A stretch of DNA of 64,000 nt from Clostridia bacterium (GCA_900755895.1 CAAEIG010000102.1:1-64000), one strand, 5' to 3'; shown: positions 22,702 through 32,211, counted from the stretch's first letter. The notes: generated from the sequence alone by a model not told the origin. Translations and numbers: made by a program.

Positions 22702-23865
22702 ATGCAAGTGGAAAATGGAATCCTACAGCTTTTAAGCGCTGTGCTGAAGAATCCCCAGTCCTCCCAGCAAACCCAAGAGGGTGTAGATACCAGCTTTGGA
22801 GAGCTGCTTGACAACCGCATGGAGAGTGTCAAGAAGGATCCTGCAAAGGACCAGTCGGATGCCCCTCAACAGTCCCAAGTGACGGATACTCCCCAGGAGC
22901 CTGTGGAGCAGCCCGTTCAGGAGGAGCCCGATGTTCCTCAGCAGGAGCAGGCAGTTCTTTGGAACGCTGCGATGATGACTCCGGCCCAGTGGAATATGCA
23001 GGTTCAGATGCCTGAGCAGCAGGCTGTGCCCGCAGCCGCCGTGGAGACTGTCACAGTGGCAACTGTTCCGGTAGAGGTCCAGGTCGCAGCACCCCAGGTG
23101 ATGGAAGCTGCCGCACCTCAGGTCTCCCAAAACAATGGGGAGCAGGTGTTGGTCCAGCAGCCTGTGGAACAGCAGACAGCGGAGGCTCAGCCTGAGATGG
23201 CTCAGATCCCTGTTCAGCAGCCCCAGGAGGGTGCTGAGATGCAGTTGAACACCCAGACAGGGGAGCAGCAGACCGAGGGAAAGGCCAATCTGGAGACGGT
23301 TCTTCAGAATGAAGGGGACAGCACCGTGGATGTAAAAGTCCAGGAAGTTCCTGTGGAGGCCGATCAGTCCGTGTTTGGTCAGGTGGAGTCCGTGCCGGTT
23401 AAGGTCGGTGATGTGGCTCAGCCCCAGCAGACTGAGAACACTCAGGACGTGGAGACTCAGCTGAAGGACGGATTGACCCAGGCGCTGCGCAATGGGGACA
23501 CCAAGGTGGAGATCCAGCTGAACCCGGTGGAGCTGGGCAATGTGAAGATCGAGGTGACCCGCAGTGCGGAAGGTGCCCTCTATGTGGTGCTGACCGCAGA
23601 GCACACTCAAACCCAGAGCCTTTTGGAGCGTCACGCAGCTGGGCTGCAGTCCTTGCTGATGGGAAGCTCCGGCACTGAGAACGTGCAGGTGCAGGTCAAC
23701 CGTCACCAGGAAGGCCAGCAGGCTGAAAATCAAAACTATGACGGATCCAGCGGCAATGGTCGTGAGGATCAGCAGCAGCGGGAACACCGCCGCCAGCAGC
23801 CGTCCGATAGCGCTGATTTTCTCCAGCAGCTCCGTTTAGGACTGGTGCCTCAAACTACGATTTGA
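22702..23865 (+). CDS. fliK: Flagellar hook-length control protein FliK
   Basis: 387 residues. Residues 1-240 are a low-complexity Gln/Pro/Val-rich ruler region. The C-terminal Flg_hook domain follows (ALRNGDTKVEIQLNPVELGNVKIEVTRS...LLERHAAGLQSLL). It measures hook length and switches export specificity by acting on FlhB. AAAGGAGGTG precedes the ATG. Confidence 0.92.
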   Translation: MQVENGILQLLSAVLKNPQSSQQTQEGVDTSFGELLDNRMESVKKDPAKDQSDAPQQSQVTDTPQEPVEQPVQEEPDVPQQEQAVLWNAAMMTPAQWNMQVQMPEQQAVPAAAVETVTVATVPVEVQVAAPQVMEAAAPQVSQNNGEQVLVQQPVEQQTAEAQPEMAQIPVQQPQEGAEMQLNTQTGEQQTEGKANLETVLQNEGDSTVDVKVQEVPVEADQSVFGQVESVPVKVGDVAQPQQTENTQDVETQLKDGLTQALRNGDTKVEIQLNPVELGNVKIEVTRSAEGALYVVLTAEHTQTQSLLERHAAGLQSLLMGSSGTENVQVQVNRHQEGQQAENQNYDGSSGNGREDQQQREHRRQQPSDSADFLQQLRLGLVPQTTI

Positions 23866-23878
23866 AAGGCGTGAAACT

Positions 23879-24481
23879 ATGAGCGATTACATGACCGACA
23901 TTTCCGGCTATTTGTTGGGAACCAACGCTCTGTCGTCAAGCGGGAGCGGGGCCAAGGTCAATACCACGGGGGACGGTACCTCCTTGGATATGACGGACTT
24001 TCTCACACTGATGGTAGCCCAGTTCCAGAACCAGACCATTGACAATACGGCGGACACCTCTGACATGCTCAACCAGCTGGTGCAGATGTCCACGATTCAG
24101 GCAATCACCAATATTACCGATGCCACCGTGATGATGTATGCTGGTTCCCTGGTGGGCAAAGAGGTCACCATTGGCCAGTATAACAGCGACGGTACATTGG
24201 AAGAGTTGGTGGGTGTTGTCACTGGTACCGGTGTTGCTGGTGGACAGCAGGTGATTTTCGTCAACGGCGAAAGCTATTACCTGAGCCAGATTATGGCGGT
24301 AGGCCGTCTGCCGGATGTGGAAGAGCCCGAGCCTGATCCCGGTGAGGATGGGGACGGTGACACCACAGTGGACACTGATCCGGATAAGACACCCGGTGTG
24401 GAAGGGACCGAAGGGACCGAGGATACAACGGATACCACAACACCCAATCTTGATTTTGATGCTCCAGGGGTGGTCGGATGA
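23879..24481 (+). CDS. flgD: Flagellar hook assembly (cap) protein FlgD
   Basis: 200 residues. The conserved N-terminal part has LDMTDFLTLMVAQFQNQTIDNTADTSDMLNQLVQMSTIQAI. The last 55 residues are an acidic Thr/Asp/Glu/Pro-rich tail that the family does not usually have. The stop overlaps the next start as ATGA. Confidence 0.93.
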   Translation: MSDYMTDISGYLLGTNALSSSGSGAKVNTTGDGTSLDMTDFLTLMVAQFQNQTIDNTADTSDMLNQLVQMSTIQAITNITDATVMMYAGSLVGKEVTIGQYNSDGTLEELVGVVTGTGVAGGQQVIFVNGESYYLSQIMAVGRLPDVEEPEPDPGEDGDGDTTVDTDPDKTPGVEGTEGTEDTTDTTTPNLDFDAPGVVG

Positions 24482-24876
24482 TCAGAGGAATCTCCCAAGG
24501 AAATTCACTCTATCCCAACAGCCAACAGCAAGTGCAGCAGAGTGGAAACGCTCAAACAGGATTTGGTCAGGTCTTCCAGCAGGAATTGCAGAAGGCCGCA
24601 GCGCCGGAGCAAACTGGCGTGGCCTTTTCCAAACATGCTGCTGCCCGAGCTGAGCAGCGTGGGATTGAAGTCACTCCCACTCTGATGGCACAGCTCACGC
24701 AGAGCGTAGAGCGCGCCCAGGAAAAGGGAGCGACAAACATCCTGGCGATGGACGGCACACGGGCGTTTATAATCAATGTGCCCAATGCCCGGGTGATCAC
24801 GGCGATTACCCAGGATGAAATGAAGGAAAGCGTATTTACCAACATTGACGGCGCCGTGTTTTTGAAAGATCAATAA
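24478..24876 (+). CDS. TIGR02530-type flagellar operon protein
   Basis: 132 residues. The C-terminal pattern SKHAAARAEQRGIEVTPTLMAQLTQSVERAQEKGATNILAMDGTRAFIINVPNARVITAI matches the conserved flagellar protein family TIGR02530 found between flgD and flgE in Firmicutes. Its role is not well defined. It overlaps flgD by 4 bp. Confidence 0.85.
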   Translation: MIRGISQGNSLYPNSQQQVQQSGNAQTGFGQVFQQELQKAAAPEQTGVAFSKHAAARAEQRGIEVTPTLMAQLTQSVERAQEKGATNILAMDGTRAFIINVPNARVITAITQDEMKESVFTNIDGAVFLKDQ

Positions 24877-24905
24877 CGCAAAGGGCAGGTCCTCTTTGAG
24901 GATGT

Positions 24906-24937
24906 CCGGGAGAAAAGCCCGAATGGTTTTTCTCCGG
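24906..24937 (+). other. Intercistronic hairpin before flgE
   Basis: CCGGGAGAAAA (24906-24916) against TTTTTCTCCGG (24927-24937); a second small hairpin TCCTC-TTT-GAGGA lies just upstream. No T run after the stem. Confidence 0.55.
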
Positions 24938-24966
24938 CGGCGCATGAAAGGAGACAATTCAAACCT

Positions 24967-26133
24967 ATGACTGGTGCAATGAATGCGGCAATTGCCGGCC
25001 TGAAAGCACACATGAACAAACTGAATGTCATCGGCAACAACATTGCCAATGTGAACACCTATGGCTATAAGCCCGGCCGTGTGGTTTTCCAGGATTCCCT
25101 GTATACCACAATGACTGCTGGTTCCGATGGCAACCCCACTACGGGCGGTATTAATCCCTCCCAGATCGGCTATGGCGTGCAGATCGGCTCCATCGATTTG
25201 GACATGGCTGCTGGTGACTATTCTCCCACTGGCCGTGCTCTGGATACCTACATCGATGGCGATGGCTTCTTCCTGGTGGGTGGCAAGGACACTGCCAATG
25301 TCATCTCTCCCGATGACCCTGAGAGTATGAAGAGCCTTACACTGACCCGTGTGGGTACCTTTGGCTTCGATCCCGATGGCTACCTGGTGGATAATAACGG
25401 TAACTGTGTCTATGGTTTCCGGTGCATTGGTTATCAGACAAACGCTGACGGCTCCAAGGAACCCGTCTTTAGTGATCAGCTGGTGCCTCTGCGTCTGCCC
25501 GGTTACGGTGAGAAAGCCAATGCTGATCCGGATGCCGAAACCGAGTATGAAGTCAAATGGCCTACTGATGGGCGTATTGACGATACTGGTGCGTTTAACC
25601 CGGATACTCCGGCAAACCGCTTGGAGGAAGCAACGGATGCAGCTGGCGATGTGTATGACCGCGTAGTTCTGGATGGTATTTCCATTGATCCCGGCACTGG
25701 TGCCATTACTGGTACGGTGAAGGACAGTGATGAGACCATCACCATTGGCTACATTGGCTTGGGCGTTGTGGACAATCCCAATGGTGTCACCCATCAGAGC
25801 GGACCTTACTACAAGGCCGAGGGCGGCGCAGGTGGTCTGAATGTCACCACCATTGGCGGTATTGGCGAGACTGTTGGTATCGACCATGTCAACGGAAGTT
25901 TGGCAGGAAATACAGATTATCCGGATCTTGATCCGGATGCTCTGCCTGACAGCATGCGTGTGGGCAGCTCTGGTACCACCTCTTTGATTACTGGCGGCCT
26001 GGAGATGTCCAAGACTGATTTGTCCACAGAAATTACGGAAATGATCACCACCCAGCGTGGCTATCAGGCCAACACCCGAATTGTCACGGTGACGGACTCC
26101 ATGCTGGAAGAACTGGTGAACATGAAGCGATAA
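24967..26133 (+). CDS. flgE: Flagellar hook protein FlgE
   Basis: 388 residues. The N-terminal rod/hook signature NKLNVIGNNIANVNTYGYKPGRVVFQDSLY, the conserved DGDGFFLV strand and the C-terminal EITEMITTQRGYQANTRIVTVTDSMLEELVNMKR are present. It polymerises to the hook. A 158-bp structured gap follows. Confidence 0.96.
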   Translation: MTGAMNAAIAGLKAHMNKLNVIGNNIANVNTYGYKPGRVVFQDSLYTTMTAGSDGNPTTGGINPSQIGYGVQIGSIDLDMAAGDYSPTGRALDTYIDGDGFFLVGGKDTANVISPDDPESMKSLTLTRVGTFGFDPDGYLVDNNGNCVYGFRCIGYQTNADGSKEPVFSDQLVPLRLPGYGEKANADPDAETEYEVKWPTDGRIDDTGAFNPDTPANRLEEATDAAGDVYDRVVLDGISIDPGTGAITGTVKDSDETITIGYIGLGVVDNPNGVTHQSGPYYKAEGGAGGLNVTTIGGIGETVGIDHVNGSLAGNTDYPDLDPDALPDSMRVGSSGTTSLITGGLEMSKTDLSTEITEMITTQRGYQANTRIVTVTDSMLEELVNMKR

Positions 26134-26188
26134 CGTAGTTTGCTGTTAAGACGCCAAGGGGAACTATGAGGAGACAGGGGCGCGGCCT

Positions 26189-26251
26189 CATCCGCGTTCG
26201 GGGGCCGGGCGCTGCCCGGTGGGAGTTTCCGGGAGGCCGGGGACGCGGATG
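26189..26251 (+). other. GC-rich intercistronic hairpin between flgE and flbD
   Basis: CATCCGCGT (26189-26197) pairs with ACGCGGATG (26243-26251); inside, CCGGGC-GCT-GCCCGG (26205-26219) pairs again. Much more GC-rich than neighbouring genes. No T run; likely mRNA structure. Confidence 0.65.
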
Positions 26252-26291
26252 GGGAACCTCCCCAAAGCTTGTTTGAAAGGCGGTTTCACTT

Positions 26292-26507
26292 ATGATCGTT
26301 TTGACAAAGCGCAACGGTGAGCGGTTTCTTGTGAACGAGATGCAAGTGGCCTGTATTGAAATGATACCCGAGTGCAAAGTTGTGATGATGAATCACGATT
26401 ATTATTTGGTGCTGGAGAGCGCTGAAGAGATCGTTCAGCGAATTGCGGAGTACAACGCCAAAGTGAGGGATATCCAGCGGGAAATCACCATCACAGACAA
26501 GCGGTAA
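26292..26507 (+). CDS. flbD: Flagellar FlbD family protein
   Basis: 71 residues, starting MIVLTKRNGERFLVNEMQVACIEMIPECKVVMMNHDYYLVLESAEEIVQRI, the small FlbD family next to motA in Firmicutes. Its function in the motor is not settled. GAAAGGCGG precedes the ATG. Confidence 0.9.
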   Translation: MIVLTKRNGERFLVNEMQVACIEMIPECKVVMMNHDYYLVLESAEEIVQRIAEYNAKVRDIQREITITDKR

Positions 26508-26567
26508 AGCGAATGTAGAAAGAACGGGGCGCGCACCGCGCCCGGGGAAGCAGGGAGTGGCGTTTCT

Positions 26568-27404
26568 ATGAACATAACCTATTTGATCGGCACGTTGTTT
26601 GCCGTTGGCTTCATGGTCATCGGTATGATGCTGGACGGTAGCAATTTGGTGCCGACCCAGATTATGCGCTTTTTTGACCCAGCCAGTATCATGATTACTG
26701 TGGGATGTACTTTTGCTGTTGTCATCGCAAGTTTTCCTGTCCACATGCTCAAGTCGATTCCGAAGCATCTGGCTATTTTGATGAACACCAAAAAGTTCGA
26801 TCCCATGTTGATTGTGGACCAGCTGGTGGATTTGGCGCAGATCGCCCGTAAAAATGGACTGTTGGCTTTGGAGGAAAAAGCCAACAGCCAAGAGGATCCC
26901 TTTTTTAAGCAGGCGATCATGCTGATCGTGGACGCCAACGACCCGGACAAGGTGCGTGGTATCTTGGAAAACGACATCGAATGTATGTCCTCTCGCCATG
27001 AGGATGTGGCGGCCATGTACGACCGTGCTTCTTCAGCAGCACCGGCCTTCGGTATGGTGGGTACCCTGGTGGGATTGATCAACATGCTGAAAGCAATGGA
27101 TACTGAGGCAGGCACGGCGGGCATTGGCCCTGCTATGGGTACTGCATTGATCACCACTCTGTATGGCTGTATCCTGGCCCATATCGTTTTCAATCCCATT
27201 GCTTGTCATCTGCGCACGCGGGATGAGGAAGAGGTTCTTTGCCGAATGATTATTGTGGAGGGTATCACCTCCATTCAGTCTGGCGAGAACCCCAAATTCC
27301 TGCGTGAAAAGCTGTTGACTTTCCTCAGTCAGAATTCCAGAGGGGAAGAGGGCGGCTCTAAGAGAAAGGGCCGTTCTAAGAAAAATAGCAGCGGGGAAGA
27401 GTAA
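26568..27404 (+). CDS. motA: Motor stator protein MotA
   Basis: 278 residues with four membrane helices (IGTLFAVGFMVIGMML, MITVGCTFAVVIASFP, AFGMVGTLVGLINML, TALITTLYGCILAHIVF). The cytoplasmic loop carries the charged residues that contact FliG. The gap before it has a short hairpin GGGCGCG-CAC-CGCGCCC. Confidence 0.96.
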   Translation: MNITYLIGTLFAVGFMVIGMMLDGSNLVPTQIMRFFDPASIMITVGCTFAVVIASFPVHMLKSIPKHLAILMNTKKFDPMLIVDQLVDLAQIARKNGLLALEEKANSQEDPFFKQAIMLIVDANDPDKVRGILENDIECMSSRHEDVAAMYDRASSAAPAFGMVGTLVGLINMLKAMDTEAGTAGIGPAMGTALITTLYGCILAHIVFNPIACHLRTRDEEEVLCRMIIVEGITSIQSGENPKFLREKLLTFLSQNSRGEEGGSKRKGRSKKNSSGEE

Positions 27405-27446
27405 TCCGGCCAATGGCACGGCAATGAGAAAGAAGGGGGGATCCTC

Positions 27447-28319
27447 TTGCGAAAGAAAAAAAGCGGTGGCGGTGGCGCCAGCTGGATGGATACCTATGGC
27501 GACATGGTGACGCTGCTTCTGTGCTTCTTTGTGCTGCTTTACTCCATGTCCTCCATCAGCGAGGAGAAGTTTAAAGCTCTGGTGATGAGCTTTAACCCAG
27601 ATGCTGCTCAAACAGTCACTCAGACTTCGGGAAATGATGGTCCCAACGCCGATCCCAATGAAGAGGATGGAACGGGCCTTGGACTTAGCCCGGCAGAGAT
27701 AGATCAGAATATGGAGAACCTCTACGAAGAGATGTCAACCTATATTCAGGGCCTTGGGATGGGCGGCAGCGTGTCCGTCACGCAGGGACAGGGCAAAGTG
27801 TTCATCACCTTTGACCAGTCCGTGTTCTTTGACGGAGACGATTGGCAGCTCCGAGATGAGAGTTTGCCCATTTTGGAACATGTGGGCCAAATGATTTCCA
27901 GTGCAGCGGACTCTATTGACGAGGTGCGTGTGTTGGGACATACTGCCCAGGCAAACCCGGACAGACCCAACTCCATCATAACAGATAGGATGCTCTCCGC
28001 ACAGCGAGCTGCAAACGCTCTCGCTTATATCCAGGAGCATTGTACCCTGGATCCCGCCCGGATGATTAGCGAGGGGTATGGACAGTGGCGACCGATTGCC
28101 ACCAACGACACCCCAGAAGGACGGGCAAAGAACCGTCGGGTGGAGATCATTATCAGCAGCCGCGACATGGGCGACGATGAGCTGCAGGACAGCGTGCAGG
28201 AATATTATACAGAGCGGGGAACCGAGCCTCCGACGCAGAGTGCTGCATCGGAGACCAGCAGTGCCGCGGAAGATAGCGGTGCATCTGCGAGCAGAGTTGC
28301 CTCCGCTCCCGCGGGTTGA
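27447..28319 (+). CDS. motB: Motor stator protein MotB
   Basis: 290 residues from a TTG with GAAGGGGGG ahead. One membrane helix follows the essential Asp19 (WMDTYGDMVTLLLCFFVLLYSMS). The OmpA-like peptidoglycan-binding domain is about 115-235 (VRVLGHTAQANPDRPN, LSAQRAANALAYI, GYGQWRPIATNDTPEGRAKNRRVEI). A low-complexity Ser/Ala tail ends the protein. Confidence 0.96.
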   Translation: MRKKKSGGGGASWMDTYGDMVTLLLCFFVLLYSMSSISEEKFKALVMSFNPDAAQTVTQTSGNDGPNADPNEEDGTGLGLSPAEIDQNMENLYEEMSTYIQGLGMGGSVSVTQGQGKVFITFDQSVFFDGDDWQLRDESLPILEHVGQMISSAADSIDEVRVLGHTAQANPDRPNSIITDRMLSAQRAANALAYIQEHCTLDPARMISEGYGQWRPIATNDTPEGRAKNRRVEIIISSRDMGDDELQDSVQEYYTERGTEPPTQSAASETSSAAEDSGASASRVASAPAG

Positions 28320-28360
28320 TCCTGTGGCAATATCCCCCGAAGGGCAGGTGAAGTAAAGAG

Positions 28361-29368
28361 ATGCCAGAAGTATTGTCCCAAAGCCAAATTGATGCGCTAC
28401 TCAATGCAGTGCGCAGCGGCGAAAAGGACTTAGATGAGAAACCGGAATCAGAGAATAAAGAGCGTTCTTACCGCAAATATGACTTTAGAAGTCCCAGAAA
28501 GTTCACCAAAGATAGGTTGAAGATGCTCAGCGGCATTTTCGAGAACTACACCAGGGTGATCAATTCTCGTTTGAATACGCTGCTTCACACCAACTGTGAA
28601 GTGGTGGTGGAGAGCGTAGAAGAGCAGCGGTATTACGAGTTTTCCAATGCTTTGTCAGAGGGAGATGTGCTCTCGCTGGCCAGAGCAGTGAGCGGCGGGA
28701 AGAAGTCGGACGCCCCTGCGTTGATCCATCTGTCTTCCTCCGTAGTGCTTGAGATGATTGATCGGATGTTGGGCGGCGAAGGCGGCCCCATACGGGTTCC
28801 CTCCGATTACACCTATACTGATCTGGAGCTTAAGCTTTATGAAAACATTGTGCAAGATATGGTTGCCGTCATGGGCGGCAGCTGGGAGAACTACATCTCC
28901 ATTCAATTTGAGTATGAGCGCACAGAGGTGAATCCCACTCTTGTGCAGCTGATCGGTTTGGATGAGACTGTGGTGATTGTGGACATGAAGCTTCAGTTCC
29001 CTGACAATTCAGGACGGATCAGTATTGTGTTGCCTGGTTTGATGCTGACCAATATCTTTGCAGATATCAACCGGGATAACCCGGTGCGCAAGTTGTCTGA
29101 TGAGGATAATTCTGAGGATATCTTCCAACGTCTGCGAGATTCGTCTCTGGACGTTGTGGCGCAGCTGGGTGTGACCACCATCTCACTGAGCGATGTGTAC
29201 CATTTGCAGGTAGGTGATGTGCTGGATCTGGGTAAACCTAAGGAAACTCCTGTTTATCTGGAGATTGGCGGTTATCAGTGGTTCACCGGGCGCATGGGTA
29301 CCTATAAGAAAAAAATGGCTGTTAAGATCGAGGAGATCTGCTATCAAGCCGAGAGAAGGAGCGAGTAA
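28361..29368 (+). CDS. fliM: Flagellar motor switch protein FliM
   Basis: 335 residues. The N-terminal CheY-P binding peptide is LSQSQIDALLNAVRSG. The CheC-like middle domain and C-terminal SpoA domain follow (DVVAQLGVTTISLSDVYHLQVGDVLDLGKP). It forms the C-ring with FliG and FliY. Confidence 0.96.
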   Translation: MPEVLSQSQIDALLNAVRSGEKDLDEKPESENKERSYRKYDFRSPRKFTKDRLKMLSGIFENYTRVINSRLNTLLHTNCEVVVESVEEQRYYEFSNALSEGDVLSLARAVSGGKKSDAPALIHLSSSVVLEMIDRMLGGEGGPIRVPSDYTYTDLELKLYENIVQDMVAVMGGSWENYISIQFEYERTEVNPTLVQLIGLDETVVIVDMKLQFPDNSGRISIVLPGLMLTNIFADINRDNPVRKLSDEDNSEDIFQRLRDSSLDVVAQLGVTTISLSDVYHLQVGDVLDLGKPKETPVYLEIGGYQWFTGRMGTYKKKMAVKIEEICYQAERRSE

Positions 29369-29374
29369 GAGAGA

Positions 29375-30730
29375 ATGGAAAAGCAGTTGTTCAGCCCCAT
29401 GGAGATCGATGCCCTGGGCGAAATGATGAATATCAGCCTCGGTTCCTCGGCAACGGCGGTTTCCAATATGTTGGACCAGCGGGTGGATATCACCACACCC
29501 ACGGTCTCGGTCATGCATACCGATGAGTTTACTCTGGGCAATCTGGAGCCGGCCATTGGTGTGGAGATCAAATATGTGGCCGGCATTGAAGGCAGCAATA
29601 TTATGTTGCTGAAGAAGAGTGATATCCGGGTGATTGTGGACCTGTTGATGGGCACTAACACTTCGGAGGAGGAATTTGAGCTAAACGACCTGACCATCAG
29701 CGCCGTGTGCGAACTGATGAACCAGATGATGGGAGCAGCTTCTACTGCCCTGTCAGATTTCTTTGGCTTCTCGGTGAATATCTCCACGCCCGAACCCTTT
29801 GAACTGACGGATTTGGAGGCTTTCAAACGGGAGCATTTGCCTCAGTCCACGGATACTATTGTGGTTGTGAGGTTTTTCCTGAAGATCGAAGATGTGCTGG
29901 AGAGCGAGTTCATGAATGTCATGAGTGTGGACTTGGCCAGAGAGCTTCTTGTTGGCCTGGGCCTGCCTCCTGGGCTTGGCAGCGAAGAGCCTGCTGCTCA
30001 GGAAGCACCTGCTCCAGCCCCCGCACCGGAACCGGTTCCGGCTGCTGCTTCCAGCGGCGGATCCGAAGGCAAGATGAGCCAAGACGAAATCGAGGCCTTG
30101 CTTGCCAGCATGTCCGGCGGTGGTGAGCCGGCCCCAGCACCGGCACCCCAGCCCGAGCCTGCAGCCCCGGCGGCCGCGGCTCCGGCCCCTGTTGTTACCC
30201 CGGCAGCGCAGCCTGTGGCCCAAGCGCAGCCTCCTGTGGCGCAGCAGCCCGCTGCGCAGGCGGCTGTACCGGCTCAGGTTCCCATGGCTCCTCAGCCCAC
30301 GGGCGAAATGCCCTTTGGCGCTGGGCAGATGGGATATCCGCCGCCTTACTATTATCCGCCCTATCCCTATCCCGTGCCCCAGCCTGTGGAGCCGAAGGTG
30401 ATCAACTCTCAGCCCGCGCCCATGCCGGCAATGGAGCCCTCTGAGGCTCTGGGTGAAGAGCAGGCCGAAAACCTGGATCTGATCATGGAAGTTCCGCTGC
30501 AGGTCAGCGTGGAGATCGGAAGGGCGCGTCAGAAAGTGCAAGATATTCTGGAGCTGTCCCGGGGGTCCCTGGTGGTGTTGGATAAGCTGGCAGGGGATCA
30601 AGTGGACCTGTTTGTCAACGGCAAGTGCATTGCCCGCGGCGACGTGGTAGTGATCGACGACAATTTTGGAGTGCGTATCACTGAGATTGTGAAAAATTCT
30701 GGTCTGGAAAAAGCGCTCAATTTGAAATGA
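29375..30730 (+). CDS. fliY: Motor switch phosphatase FliY (FliN-type C-terminus)
   Basis: 451 residues. Residues 1-190 carry two CheC-like helices (EIDALGEMMNISLGSSATAVS and LTISAVCELMNQMMGAASTALS), giving CheY-P phosphatase activity. The middle 200-350 is an Ala/Pro-rich linker with an EIEALLASM motif, similar to the CheY-binding peptide of FliM, and a tyrosine-proline run. The C-terminal SpoA/FliN domain is about 370-451 (QKVQDILELSRGSLVVLDKLAGDQVDLFVNGKCIARGDVVVID). Confidence 0.93.
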   Translation: MEKQLFSPMEIDALGEMMNISLGSSATAVSNMLDQRVDITTPTVSVMHTDEFTLGNLEPAIGVEIKYVAGIEGSNIMLLKKSDIRVIVDLLMGTNTSEEEFELNDLTISAVCELMNQMMGAASTALSDFFGFSVNISTPEPFELTDLEAFKREHLPQSTDTIVVVRFFLKIEDVLESEFMNVMSVDLARELLVGLGLPPGLGSEEPAAQEAPAPAPAPEPVPAAASSGGSEGKMSQDEIEALLASMSGGGEPAPAPAPQPEPAAPAAAAPAPVVTPAAQPVAQAQPPVAQQPAAQAAVPAQVPMAPQPTGEMPFGAGQMGYPPPYYYPPYPYPVPQPVEPKVINSQPAPMPAMEPSEALGEEQAENLDLIMEVPLQVSVEIGRARQKVQDILELSRGSLVVLDKLAGDQVDLFVNGKCIARGDVVVIDDNFGVRITEIVKNSGLEKALNLK

Positions 30731-30769
30731 GTGCCCTCTAAAAATTCAGAAAGAGAAGGATGAGTGACG

Positions 30770-31138
30770 ATGTCAAAGAAGATTTTACTGGTGGACGACG
30801 CTGCTTTTATGAGAATGATGCTGAAGGACACCCTGAGCAAGGAAGGCTACACCGATTTGTTTGAGGCCGTTGACGGCGCCGATGCAGTTGACAAGTTTAG
30901 CGAAATTGGTCCAGACCTGGTGATCATGGATATCACTATGCCCAACATGGATGGCCTGGAGGCTTTGAAAGCCATTCGCGCCAAGGATCCTAACGCCAAT
31001 GTTGTGATGTGCTCTGCAATGGGTCAGGAGAGCATGGTTATGGACGCTGTGCGTTCCGGCGCCAAGGATTTCATCGTCAAGCCCTTTAAGCCCGATCGTG
31101 TGCTGAAGACGGTGAACGCCATTCTGGGCGGCGCTTAA
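30770..31138 (+). CDS. cheY: Chemotaxis response regulator CheY
   Basis: 122 residues, single receiver domain. The acidic pocket is LLVDDAAFMR, the phosphoacceptor Asp is in LVIMDITMPNMDG, and the switch Thr/Ser and Lys are CSAMGQ and VKPFKPDR. The ATG at 30770 is chosen over a GTG six bases upstream. It binds FliM and FliY to change rotation. Confidence 0.95.
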   Translation: MSKKILLVDDAAFMRMMLKDTLSKEGYTDLFEAVDGADAVDKFSEIGPDLVIMDITMPNMDGLEALKAIRAKDPNANVVMCSAMGQESMVMDAVRSGAKDFIVKPFKPDRVLKTVNAILGGA

Positions 31139-31140
31139 GT

Positions 31141-31518
31141 ATGTTCGAAAATGAGTGGCTCTCCCTGCTTTGGATGCTGGTGTGTATCGTGGCCGTATTG
31201 GGCTTGTCCTATTGGTTCACACGGTATGTGTTGGGCAGGGGGCTGCTGAGCCGCTATGGTGGTCAAAGGGGTCAGGGCGGAAAGTTTCACGCATTGCAAA
31301 AGCTCTCGATTAGCCGGGATCAGCAACTGTTGCTGGTACGGGTGGGAGATCGGGTGCTGCTGCTGGGAGTTTCTGCGGGGGGAATTCGCACACTGTGCGA
31401 ACTCACTCCAGAGGAGGCCAAGCCCTGGCTGGAAGAGTGCGATAAGCCTCAAGATCCGCCGCCCAGCTTTCAGGAGTCGCTGCGGCGGGTGATGGAACAA
31501 CGGAGAAAGAAGGGATAG
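31141..31518 (+). CDS. fliO: Flagellar biosynthesis protein FliO
   Basis: 125 residues, one N-terminal membrane helix (LWMLVCIVAVLGLSYWF), then FHALQKLSISRDQQLLLVRVGDRVLLLGVSAGGIRTL, the FliO/FliZ pattern. It helps assemble FliP in the export gate. It is one base away from fliP. Confidence 0.85.
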   Translation: MFENEWLSLLWMLVCIVAVLGLSYWFTRYVLGRGLLSRYGGQRGQGGKFHALQKLSISRDQQLLLVRVGDRVLLLGVSAGGIRTLCELTPEEAKPWLEECDKPQDPPPSFQESLRRVMEQRRKKG

Positions 31519-31519
31519 C

Positions 31520-32191
31520 ATGGGAGATGGGATCATCAATATAAACGGCAGCAACGTGGAAACGCTGCAGATCCTTCTGCTCACCACGCTGATCACGTTG
31601 TTGCCGTCCATCATCGTGATGATGACTTCGTTTACCAGGTATATTGTGGTGTTTTCGTTTCTGCGGTCTGCCATGGGCACTCAGCAGACGCCGCCCAATA
31701 TGGTCTTGGTGGGCTTGGCCTTGTTCCTGACGCTGTTGACCATGGCGCCGGTGATTTCTCAGATACAGACAGATGCGTATGAGCCCTATATCAATGAAGA
31801 GATCACCCAGGAGGAATTTGTGGAGCGGGCCTCAGTTCCCTTGAAGGATTTTATGATCCGCAACACAGAGACGGGAACTTTGGTGATGTTCTGCGACCTG
31901 GCTCAGGTGGATCCGCCGGAGGAGATTACTGTGGAGACAGCGGAACCGCTGCCCATGACAGTGATTGTGCCCGCCTTCATGACCTGCGAGTTAAAGCGAG
32001 CTTTTGAGATTGGATTTTTACTGTACATCCCCTTTATGCTCATTGATATCGTGGTATCCTCCACGCTGATGAGTATGGGTATGATTATGCTGCCGCCGTC
32101 CATGATTTCCATGCCCTTCAAGCTGTTGTTGTTTATCTCCTTGAACGGGTGGGAGCTGCTGTTCTCCACGCTGGTGCAAGGCTTCAACTAA
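31520..32191 (+). CDS. fliP: Flagellar export gate protein FliP
   Basis: 223 residues. Signatures LLPSIIVMMTSFTRYIVVFSFLR, GTQQTPPNMVLVGLALFLT and FELGFLLYIPFMLIDIVVSS-like FEIGFLLYIPFMLIDIVVSSTLMSMGMIMLPP are diagnostic. A core membrane subunit of the type III export channel. Confidence 0.97.
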   Translation: MGDGIININGSNVETLQILLLTTLITLLPSIIVMMTSFTRYIVVFSFLRSAMGTQQTPPNMVLVGLALFLTLLTMAPVISQIQTDAYEPYINEEITQEEFVERASVPLKDFMIRNTETGTLVMFCDLAQVDPPEEITVETAEPLPMTVIVPAFMTCELKRAFEIGFLLYIPFMLIDIVVSSTLMSMGMIMLPPSMISMPFKLLLFISLNGWELLFSTLVQGFN

Positions 32192-32211
32192 AGAGGGAGG
32201 AGGGCTAAGTC

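Noticed and set aside
24505..25887. 460-codon minus-strand open frame
   Set aside because: Covers flgE and the TIGR02530 gene in reverse; no start context and no family.
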